This document shows positions 55,366 to 64,000 of a stretch of DNA of 64,000 nt, piece after piece. Source of the DNA: Polyporus tsugae (Eukaryota; Basidiomycota; Agaricomycetes; Polyporales; Polyporaceae); NCBI GenBank assembly GCA_024305745.1, contig JAHRBS010000010.1:317501-381500 (forward strand), written 5' to 3'. The notes under the pieces were generated by a model that was not told where the DNA came from, did no database searches, and worked only from the letters and a program-made list of their open reading frames with translations. The translations under genes and the position numbers were made by a program. The first letter of the stretch is position 1. The number at the start of each line of letters is the position of its first letter.

Positions 55366-57833
55366 ATGTCCGACCTCGACGCTGATTTGTACGGTGGTGA
55401 GTGTTTTGAATGTGACCCAGCTCTTTTCGTCCGTCCCCATTTCCCATACCGCACCCGTGCCAATGACCAGGCTTGGTTGAAGAGGGCACCGCGTACGGTT
55501 TGATACCCATGCAACTCTTGAAGCACCAAGTCGATGTCAGGGGCGCAGCATATATGCGCAATTGGCGTTGGCTGTGGGTCGTTGGAAGGGGGAGACCTCA
55601 GAGAAACTGAATCAGCCGCCGATGGGATAGTCCGATGGAGAGGAGAACATGGCGGAGTGTTTCATGGCCCTAGCCTCGACCGTCCGGCCAAGAGCCGAAT
55701 GACGTTATGGCTCTGGGGTGTATTGGCGAGACGGGGTATCACACCCGCGACAGTGGGATTGGAACTCAGCCAGTTGATTGCAAAATTCCGCACGAGTTCC
55801 ATTTCCACAGTTCTGGTGTATTCTCGAGCCGTGTATGCTCTTCCCTCTTTGTTCAGTCTCGGGAGACGGACCGGAAGGTTTGCATGCTAACAGGCTTCAA
55901 TGATAGATCTCTACGCCAATGAAGAAAATGAATATGCGGTCCCTATCCACGACCCTGAGCGCCAGGTCAAGACCGAGAGTCATGAGCCTCCCAAGGAGGA
56001 GGTGAAAATCGCCGTCAAGCAAGAACCGGCACAACCTCCACAACCAAAACCTCCGGCATCATCGCCTCTCGAAGAAGTCAAGACCTATATCGCCCCGTCT
56101 GACCAGTCCGGAGCAAGTGCGATTCCTTCTTACTCCTCACCCCCTACCCAACAGATCGCCACTTACGAAGACCGAACAAACGAGTACCGTGAAGCCTCAG
56201 CACCAAGACACGACAGCTATCAGGGCACGCCAGGAGTAGATCGGCCGGTACGACCCTCGGAGATGAAAGAGGAAGGGTGAGTACCCCGTTCCCTTGTACA
56301 ACTAACCCTCCCAGCCCTCAACTTCCTGCCGGCGCTCGCTGTGTGGCTCGACTGGGTTGGGTGGTCGGTGATGGATACGCGAGACGATGGCAATGCCCGT
56401 GCGGTAGCAACCTCGCCTTCACCTAGCTAGCACTAGCATGCCCTAGCACTTCCGACTTTCCTAGGTCTAGGCTAGCACGTTGCGCACAGTAGAGTCGTCC
56501 ACTCTCTCCTCCTTGTCATGACTGTCTTTTGTTCTAGGTAACGCATGCTAATAACAGCGCTTTCTTTCCATGTTCCCCCCCTCCCGCATCTCGTCCCGCG
56601 TGCTTGCAACTGGCGGTTGTTATATAGCAAAATGTTTATCGGCGGGTTGAATTGGGATACAACAGATGGTACATACGTCATGATGGTTTACTCTTCCACG
56701 TGTAGTAGTGCTAAACGGTGGTTGCTGCAGAATCGTTGAGAAAGTACTTTACACAATTTGGCAAGGTCGAGGCGTGCACGATCATGCGCGACGCGGCGGG
56801 TCGCTCCCGGTGCTTCGCGTTCCTCACCTTCGAGGACCCCGCGTCCGTCAACGCCGTCATGGTCCGCGAGCACTTCCTCGACGGCAAGATTGTATGTCCC
56901 TGTGCCGTAATGGTTCCTGTCGTACCGTGATCACTGACTCGTGCTTCTCAATCTGTCCAGATCGACCCTAAGCGCGCGATTCCCCGGCAGGAGCACCAGC
57001 GTGCGACCAAGCTCTTCATCGGTGGCCTGCCTGGGTCCGTCACGTCGGAGTCGATGCGCGAGTACTTCTCGCAGTTCGGCAAGGTCGTCGACGCGACCGT
57101 CATGCTGGACCGCGAGACGGGGCGGAGCAAGGGCTTCGGCTTCGTCTCGTTTGAGAACGCGAACGTCGAGCCGATGCTCGGCTTTGGGAACCTGCAAATC
57201 GATGGGAAGTTGGTGCGTAGCTTTATCCGCATGGTCTATCTCCTACTTGGAGTACCAATGCGATTGTTCCAGATCGACGTCAAGCTCGCCCAGCCCCGCT
57301 CGCAGCGCGAAGGGTTCGCCGAGGGCGGTGGACAGGGCGGTGGACAGGGCGGACGCGCCCAATATGGTTCCGGCGGCGCGGCCGCATACGGTAGCCAAAA
57401 TTACAGCGGCCAAAGCATCGGCGGTCAAGGTCAAAGCGGGGCGCAGACCGGCGGCCAAGGCGGGAGCGCGTCGTTCGACCCGCAGGCACTCGCACAGCTC
57501 TACACACGCATGATCTCCCAGATCGGAGGCATGAACCCCGCCGCGATGATGGGCAGCATGAACCCCGCGATGATGGGCGGGCAGTACGGCGGGCAGGGCA
57601 TGGGCGGGATGGGTATGCGCAGCGGGCCGATGATGGGTGGCCCAGGCATGGGCATGGGCATGGGCCGCGGCGGTGGGATGGGTGGGGGGATGGGCATGCA
57701 GAGCGGGCCGGGCTCGTTGGGACCTAACGTCCCCCGGGGGCCGCGGAACGCGCCGACGGGCCCGAGTGGTGGGGTTGGGCCGCAGCGGGCGGGACAGAGG
57801 GGGCAGCACAGCTACCACCCGTACGCGCGGTGA
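55366..57833 (+). CDS. HRP1: Hrp1/Nab4-type hnRNP, two RRM domains
   Basis: Exons 55366-55396, 55907-56276, 56628-56668, 56731-56891, 56961-57212 and 57273-57833 sum to 1416 nt, 471 residues. After a 10-residue first exon and an acidic, Pro/Glu-rich N-terminus come RRM1 (KMFIGGLNWDTTDESLRKYF, with RNP1 RCFAFLTFE) and RRM2 (KLFIGGLPGSVTSESMREYF, with RNP1 KGFGFVSFE). A Gly/Gln/Met-rich tail follows, with a long run of GMGM-like repeats. This is the layout of yeast Hrp1 (cleavage factor IB) and animal DAZAP1: binding UA-rich elements in mRNA 3' ends, mostly nuclear, with shuttling. The first two introns (510 and 351 nt) are far longer than others in the window. Confidence 0.93.
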
Positions 57834-59038
57834 GGTGCGGGGCGTCCGACGTCGTCCAGGACTGGTGTCTTTAATTTAGTTTGTAGTTCGGTCGGTACGC
57901 TATGGACTGTTGTTTGAGTAATGTCTATGTTAAGGTTATGAGCGAGTCTTTCGGTGTGTTCCACGTACTCGAAGAAAGTATGGCTTACCCACCACTCATG
58001 AGGGACTTCGTCGTCCGGACTCTGTAAGCTAGCTGTCGACTTCACTGACAATCATCGATCAAACTTGAAGCTTGAAGTTTCTGGCTACTGGCAGCACGAG
58101 AGCCATAGTACTAAAAGCCCCATTTCCCTATCACGAGTTCAAGCAGCCGGGCTGTCCTACGCCTGAATATACAGCTTTGACGAGACTTCGGAGGCGCTCA
58201 GGAGGACTTGAGAACGCGATGTTGTAGTAAATGCGTTGGCAATGTAGCTGCAGACTGGCAGGCGGTTCAGACGACCATTCCAATCACTGGCAGCTCAGCG
58301 GGCCCTAGTAGTAGGCCTATACAATATAAAAAGATGATTTTACGGGCTACCTCACTCATTTTCCCATGAACTGAACATTGTTATTGTTATTGAGAGACTT
58401 GAAGTTGAATGATGCAAAGTATTTGAGGCCTTCAGACGGTACGCCGCTTCCAATGTACATTGTGGCTAACGTGGTGTCCCGCTGCCGCCGAACCACGGCG
58501 CCAAACACCATCAATCAACACAGCAACACAGCAACTACGGTCTTCAAAGATACCATCAAGGCCTCCTACTTCCGCTGCAAAATATTCCGATGGCCGCCAG
58601 TCGGCGAGCGTTCGGTCCACCTGGTATGGCGTCGTGCCCAGAGTTTGTTGCTGGGAATAGTGTGCTCACCTAGTTCGCAGTCGTACTTGCAATCAAACAG
58701 GGGTTTCCGGCAACCAAAAATGGCAGGTCGGTGGTTTCACTTTCTGGTGTTACTCGCGGCCGGGCAATGCTGATGCATATGGGGTTCCTCATAGAGCAAC
58801 CCGACCAGCGGGGCCGAGTCTGGGAAACACCCCAACAATGGACACATTTGCCCAGGCATTCAGGCTCATCCAGGTCATGACTCGCAGTGCCGAGTACGAT
58901 GTCGTCGCCGTTCCGCATGCTTGATCTCACGAACACCCACGGAGCGACAGCATGCTCACTGTGGTGGGCAATGCGACCTGGTGAGCCCACATTTCTTGGC
59001 CAGTACCGGCGCGCATACTTACCGCTGTGCTGAACCCG
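57834..59038. other. intergenic region
   Basis: 1.2 kb without a supportable gene. Small frames near 58378-58990 on both strands have no recognisable content. Confidence 0.45.
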
Positions 59039-59044
59039 TATAAA
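59039..59044 (+). promoter_or_regulatory. TATA box of chitinase B
   Basis: TATAAA, 149 nt before the ATG. Spacing and downstream leader match those of chitinase A (146 nt), including the shared blocks around AACCTCAG and TTCACATTTCTCAA. Confidence 0.75.
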
Positions 59045-59187
59045 AGAGGGGGGAGAGGGACCGAGGAACCTCAGCTCCCGCTCCCTTACTATCTTTCGCC
59101 TTCACATTTCTCAAATCCGCTGGTCGGCTTTTTTTCTTCTTCCTTCACACCCTGTTATTTTTTGTTACTTTCATTCACGTCCTAGAG

Positions 59188-60560
59188 ATGTTCTCCTTCG
59201 CTCGCATGGTCACTTCCCTCCTTGCCGCTCTGACGCTGGCGTCCGTGAGCAGCATCGTCGTCGCTGCTCCGGCCCCCGCCGACGGCGACCTCTCTTTGTT
59301 GGCGGCGCGTTCTGGCTCTGCTCATTCTCCTGCGCATTCCCATGCTCCTTCGAAAGGCCATTCGAAAGCTCATTCGAAAACTCATTCGAAAACTCACTCC
59401 AAAACGCACTCCAAGACCCACGCCAAGACCCACGCCAAGACTCGCGCCAAAACCCACGCCAAGACTCACGCCAAATCTCACGCCAAAACTCATGCCAAAA
59501 CTCATTCCAAAACTCCTTCTCATTCTGGCGCCTCCCACTCGCGATTCGTCATCTACTCGGACAACTTCGTTTCGGGCGTCCTTCCCCCGGCCTCCACGCT
59601 CAAGGTGAGCCTCCTTCTCGTTCTGGTCCCCCCTTTAACAACCGTGATTAACGTCTTTTTCTTAGGGCTACAACGTCGTTGCGCTGTCGTTCCTGACGGT
59701 CAAGGGCGCGGTCGACCAGGCCGCCAATTGGGCCGGCCTCTCGGCCTCCGAGAAGAAGGCGAAGAGCTCCGCGTACCACAAGGCCGGCATCAAGATCATG
59801 GTGTCCGCGTTCGGCTCGACCGACACCCCCACAACCTCGAACGCAAACGCGGTCGGCACGGCCAACACCATGGCCAAGTTCGTCAAGAGCCACGGACTCG
59901 ACGGGATCGACGTCGACTACGAGGACTTGGCGGCGATGAACAAGGGCGACGGGAAGGCTGAAGAGTGGCTGACGAGCTTCACGCAGACGCTGCGCAAGAC
60001 GCTCCCCAAGGGCCATTACCTCCTCTCACACGCGCCGCTCGCACCGTGGCTCGCTCCCAACCACCAGTTCGCTGCCGGTGCATACGTCAAGGTCAACAAG
60101 AACGTCGGCCATCTCATCGACTGGGTATGTTGTCGTATTCCCCGTGTTCTGTCTTCGTTGACGACCGGCTCTGACCATTGCGCCCTCGTCCACAGTACAA
60201 CGTGCAGTTCTACAACCAGAACCTGTACTCGGACTGCGAGAGCCTGATCTCCAAGTCGGGTGGCGCGTTCCCCGGCACGGCGCTCCTCGAGATCCCCAAG
60301 CACGGTATCCCTCTCAACAAGCTGGTCATCGGCAAGCCTGCGACGGCTGCAGATGCGTCCAACGGCTACATCTCCCCCGCCCAGCTGGGCAAGTGCGTCA
60401 AGCAGGCGCATGCCAAGGGCTGGAAGGGCGGTGTCATGGCCTGGCAGGTGCGTCGTCTTCTTCGGTCTGTCCCACACCATCTTCAGCGGCTCATCACGTT
60501 TCTTTGCAGTACCCCCACGCCAACGCTGCCTGGATCAAGGCGGCGAAGGGCAGCCTCTAA
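59188..60560 (+). CDS. secreted GH18 chitinase-like protein (copy B) with Lys-Thr-His linker
   Basis: Exons 59188-59604, 59666-60124, 60196-60447 and 60510-60560 sum to 1179 nt, 392 residues. A signal peptide (MFSFARMVTSLLAALTLASV) is followed by a propeptide ending LLAAR, then an about 60-residue linker of tandem K-T-H-S/A tetrapeptides, and then the GH18 domain (SRFVIYSDNF to the C-terminus). The signature DGIDVDYED is intact, with the catalytic Glu near residue 225. Exons 2 and 3 equal those of copy A in length, and intron positions are conserved; the repeat is absent from copy A. A basic, His-rich linker on a wall enzyme might bind anionic or metal-bearing wall polymers, or be O-mannosylated on Thr/Ser; both are inference. 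Confidence 0.92.
59341..59525 (+). repeat. coding minisatellite in chitinase B exon 1
   Basis: About fourteen 12-bp units (consensus near AAAACTCATTCG or AAGACCCACGCC) encode K-T-H-S/A. Two subtypes occur in blocks, S units first and A units next, which shows stepwise expansion. Confidence 0.85.
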
Positions 60561-62065
60561 GCGTTCTGGCACGACTGTTCGCTGTGATGTCCCCGTTGAC
60601 CGGGTGGCAAGGATTCACGACCATCATGATCATGCGCGAATACGAACTACTCTACACCACTACCTTACATTCTGTAATGTGTTTGCGATCGTAGTAAAGG
60701 ATTTTTTTTGCGGGACCAAAACGCTTTCCTGTGTGTGATGCGCTTGCTACCTGCCAGTGGCTAGTACTAGCAGTATGAACCACCTGCTACCGCGAACTTG
60801 AAGGATGAGACTCTCGTCATGTTTAATATCAACAGTAGACTGGTGTTGGATCAAAAGATATATAAAAACTCTGGAGAACCCATCGAGGAATTGCGTCTGG
60901 CAGTGCGTAAGTAGTGTCAGGCGCCCAACTTAAACCTCCAACAAGTTATAGTTATCGGACATACCTCACCTTCCAAGTCGTCGTGCGTCTCGTTCCTCAA
61001 CCTCCTGTGTTATGCAATGTAACCCATTCTATCGGTTTGAGCGCAAGAACGCCTTCACTATCTTGTGCTGGAGACGTCGCTGGACTCGGAGGGTGTCATA
61101 TTTCCCATCTAATCAAACTACCCAACCAATCCGCTGGGTTTGACCAAAGACAAGACAAGGTGTGCATATGCTACTCTAGCAGCCCCTCGACATTTCCATT
61201 TCTTCGACGAGTCGACAGTCGAGAGAAATAAGGGCCGTAATGACTAGCCTGTGCGCGCTAATGATATCGCTGCTGTTGCGTGTGACAGTGAGCGCCGCAT
61301 CCCATTTTTGGCGTGAGAATATTCCTGATATGGAAGTCAGACTGGGACAGAGTCCGGTAATGCCGCTGAACCTTCAGCGTCGAGTCCGTCGATGAGCGAG
61401 ACGTTGCGAACGTTTTTGCCTTCGTACTTCCACATGGACCTCACACGACGCGCCCTGGGACTTACTGATCCTCGAACTCCTGTCTTCCAACGTCCTCACT
61501 GGGGAAATTTCAGCGAAAACATCCACCCAACGTCTTTCATCCCACAACCAGGACTCGATATGTGCGCATATTTGGGGGTGAGGAGGATCGATGAATATGG
61601 CGGGGAGGAGGAGGAGATGAGAGGAAAGGTGGTTGGCGATAAGCGGCCGATGTTGAACGTCGCCGGTGGTAACCATAGGCGCTTCCTACGTTTGGAACCG
61701 CCGTTGTACGTCGTGCGAGGTGAGTATTCTCCCAGTTTGCGATGGTCATCGTCGAACGCACTTTCGTTGCAGGGGGACGTGCATAACGGCGTGGAACTGC
61801 AGGGCCACGCGCTTTGTCCCGATCCGACATCGGGGCCAAACAAAGGCAAATATACGTTGTATGGGCGCCTAACACTCTGCGAGACAAACGTCCATCCTTG
61901 TCCTCTGCCTCTCCAACCGACCTTCCACCTCCACCCCCACCTCCACGAACAGCCAGCCAGCCAGCCTGGACGACCGGTGCATGAGGAGGCCCAAGCATTG
62001 AGAGGGAGGATCATTGAGTCTGCGTGGAAGTTGTGACAACACAACTTCAAGGTCGGTAATCTTCC
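60561..62065. other. intergenic region
   Basis: 1.5 kb of 3' flank of chitinase B and promoter side of the AAA ATPase gene. A 214-codon frame on + (61392-62036) and a 184-codon frame on - (61496-62050) overlap and are both unrecognised; neither is called. Confidence 0.4.
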
Positions 62066-64000
62066 ATGAACCCATCCTACAACTTTCCGGGCGACAGCTA
62101 CGACTTCTCTCCTACTTTCATCCTGCCTTCCGCCCCGGAGCCCCAGTACGGTGAACAGTCCTCAGCCCCGCTCCCACCCTATCGGCCTCAGCCCATTTAC
62201 GACTACCCCATCGACCCTGCGCTCGCATCTCAGCCGCCACTCCAGCCCGTCCCTCAAGCAGTCTTCTCCCCGTCGACCGGCTTCCGCATCAAATTACCCC
62301 CCTTGAACTCGATGGCTCCCACTACTCGTGGCGCTTCTCGCCAGCAACCCAGCAGCCCCGTCGCTTCCGGCTCCGAGTACCACGAAAGCAATGCGTCGAT
62401 GGAAGCCGAGGATCCACAGCCTGAAGAGGAAGAGCAGGAAGAACCTGTCGAGTACGGCGTTTCCTCACGCGGGAGACGCGTCGCAAAGAAGTCGTATCAC
62501 GAGTCTGCAAGCGAGGACGACCCACTCGACACTCTCTCGCAGAAAGGAAAGGGCAAGCATATCGTCCCTGACCACGATGAAGGAGAAGAAGACGACGAGG
62601 AGCCCGTCGGTAGTCGTTACGCCCTTCGTAACCGGCCCAGTCGTTCGATCATCGAAAGCGACGAAGAAGACGGAGAGGCGAAGGTCGCTCGGTATGCAAC
62701 GCGCAACAGAACGAAGAACGGCAATGGTCAGTCGAACGGCGGGGGCGGAGGCCGTCTCACGCGACGCTCGAATGGACGCACTCGGCCCCAAGCGTCATCT
62801 TCGCGGTCAACGCGTTTGTCCAAGCGTCGTACCCGCTCCAGCGTCCCAAACGACGAGGACGAGGACGGCTACGTGGACGAGCCCTCGTCCGGTACGGCCG
62901 ACGGCGAAGGTTCCATTGATGAGGCCCCCGTTACGTCTCCCGAGCCCGAACCCGACGCAGACGCGGACGGCGAGGCTGATGCGGAAGGCGACGTGGATCA
63001 GGAACCGGAGCAAGACGGCAAGCCATATTCCCTGCGTCAACGAGCCAAGATCAACTACGCGATTCCTCCGCCTCTCGAGGAGATGCGCCCACCCCCCAAA
63101 CCCCGTCCCGGTGGCAGCAGGTCGCATCGCAACCCTAATCGGCCAAAGGCACCTGGCTGGAGCGCGACCGGCGCGGAGCTTAGCAGGTGGATGGGTGGCG
63201 GTGGAGACGATTCGGTGCGTATGCTTTCGCAATGATTTACTTCATTCTCTAACTGTGGCTTAGGACTCTGACCATGCCACTCGTACCCCTCGAAAACCGT
63301 TTGGTGGTATCGCGGGAGCTGGCGGCTCCGGAGGGATATTTGCTGCTGGTGGGGCTGGTGGTGGTGGGTTCCTCCCTGGTGATCTAGCAGCGGCAGCAGG
63401 AACGCCGTCCAACCTTGGCAAGGTCAGCGATGCGGGTAAGTTCTTTCATATAACAACCCCCGAACAGTCATTTAATACGCGCATACAGCTCTCGCCGACG
63501 CCGATCCTCTTGGAGTGAACCAGAACGTGACGTTCGATGAAGTGGGAGGTCTGGATGAACGTAAGTTTCACCTTCGATGACTATTTTTCTCCCTTTGTTC
63601 ACTGCGGTGTCTCAAGACATCAACTCCTTGAAGGAGATGACCCTTCTTCCGCTCCTGTACCCCGAGGTCTTCCAGCGGTTCAACCTTACCCCTCCTCGTG
63701 GTGTGCTCTTCCATGGGCCACCCGGGACTGGCAAGACGTTGCTTGCGCGGGCACTGGCAGCGAGTTGTCGATCCAATGGCAAAGGCATTTGTGAGTCTTT
63801 TCACTCTCGCATAACAGGCAATGGTCCATGTCCCCGCCCCCGAACAAGCTTGTCATTGTGACCGCGTTGGGTCTCCTGGTCACAAGGCTGGTCCGATGAG
63901 CCCATCCGAGGTTCACATCCTGGACAGGCCTGTCGACGTGACCACGACAGGAGACCAATCTAAACACCGTTAACAAGCAGGTTCTAGGGGACATTGACCA
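62066..64000 (+). CDS. YTA7: Yta7/ATAD2-type AAA ATPase, 5' part (cut by window end)
   Basis: The first exon starts at 62066 ([20 protein letters not shown]) and carries a long acidic/basic disordered region with RYALRNR and [11 protein letters not shown] motifs typical of Yta7/ATAD2 N-termini. After introns come a Gly-rich stretch, [32 protein letters not shown] and Walker A GPPGTGKT (63715-63738), ending in the exon at [10 protein letters not shown]. Yta7/ATAD2 proteins are nuclear AAA ATPases with a bromodomain that act on histones H3-H4 and chromatin near genes. The bromodomain would lie beyond the window. The next exon, expected to start SF-M-RKGAD, is not found: the intron starting near 63792 is at least 209 nt and may hold an insertion. 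Confidence 0.88.
63870..63956. repeat. inverted repeat inside the last visible intron
   Basis: GGTCTCCTGGTCAC (63870-63883) and GTGACCACGACAGGAGACC (63938-63956) are inverted partners, with a five-base insertion in one arm and a 54-nt loop. They lie in an intron that is unusually long for this gene. Confidence 0.5.

Noticed and set aside
61392..62036. 214-codon plus-strand frame before the AAA ATPase
   Set aside because: No recognisable domain, an overlapping open frame on the other strand, and a position that suits the promoter and 5' UTR of the next gene.
63830..63960. Possible tRNA (GGTTCACATCC resembling a B box)
   Set aside because: The B-box consensus fails at the invariant A and no acceptor stem or A box could be paired.

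Overview
The window is nuclear DNA of a filamentous basidiomycete, most likely a wood- or litter-inhabiting Agaricomycete (Polyporales or a near relative). The reasons are: genes cut by many 50-70 nt GT-AG introns, GC-rich third codon positions, a DUF6697-type protein that I know only from basidiomycetes, an Agaricomycete-type alcohol oxidase, and F-box/LRR and GH79 fragments typical of these genomes. No rRNA, tRNA, CRISPR array or bacterial-type operon was seen. All coordinates come from reading frames and splice sites by eye; exon edges marked as computed are multiples of three when summed.

Layout. 0.4-7.8 kb: a 1038-aa disordered protein, a DUF6697 protein and a small secreted Kre9/KNH-like protein, all on +. 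8.6-10 kb: GH18 chitinase A on -. 11-14.3 kb: a patch of dead gene pieces on - (GH79 tail, F-box/LRR gene with several frameshifts, a membrane-protein tail, condensin subunit 1 with an internal deletion). 14.4-16 kb: non-coding repeats. 16.3-17.7 kb: a secreted protein of alternating acidic and basic blocks. 18.8-22.4 kb: two unknown conserved-looking proteins separated by two foldback elements. 22.7-26.8 kb: replication factor C large subunit RFC1. 27.2-28.9 kb on -: a secreted repeat precursor built from 14 tiny exons, one repeat per exon; this gene is invisible as an ORF and is the main discovery here. 31.5-35.2 kb: a multi-pass membrane protein and a short Ser-rich protein. 36.2-38.7 kb: alcohol (methanol) oxidase. 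40.6-44.7 kb: an RNA-silencing type RNA-dependent RNA polymerase with a Cys-containing C-terminal extension. 45-47 kb: an MFS drug-type transporter, possibly frameshifted. 49-55 kb: serine/threonine dehydratase, an IMPACT-domain protein, a Ser/Pro-rich ORF and the glutaminase subunit of vitamin B6 synthesis (PDX2). 55.4-57.8 kb: an Hrp1/Nab4-type RNA-binding protein. 59.2-60.6 kb: GH18 chitinase B, an inverted duplicate of chitinase A. 62.1 kb to the window end: the 5' part of a Yta7/ATAD2-type AAA ATPase.

Themes. The genes do not form one pathway. PDX2 makes vitamin B6 and the dehydratase uses it as PLP, but their proximity is probably chance. Repeat growth inside secreted proteins recurs: the mini-exon precursor, the polyampholyte and the Lys-Thr-His linker of chitinase B all carry in-frame repeats, and four or five secreted proteins share an L-x-A-R motif just after the signal peptide or at repeat starts, which looks like a common maturation site. 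The presence of pseudogene pieces, foldback elements and repeats between housekeeping genes points to local rearrangement.
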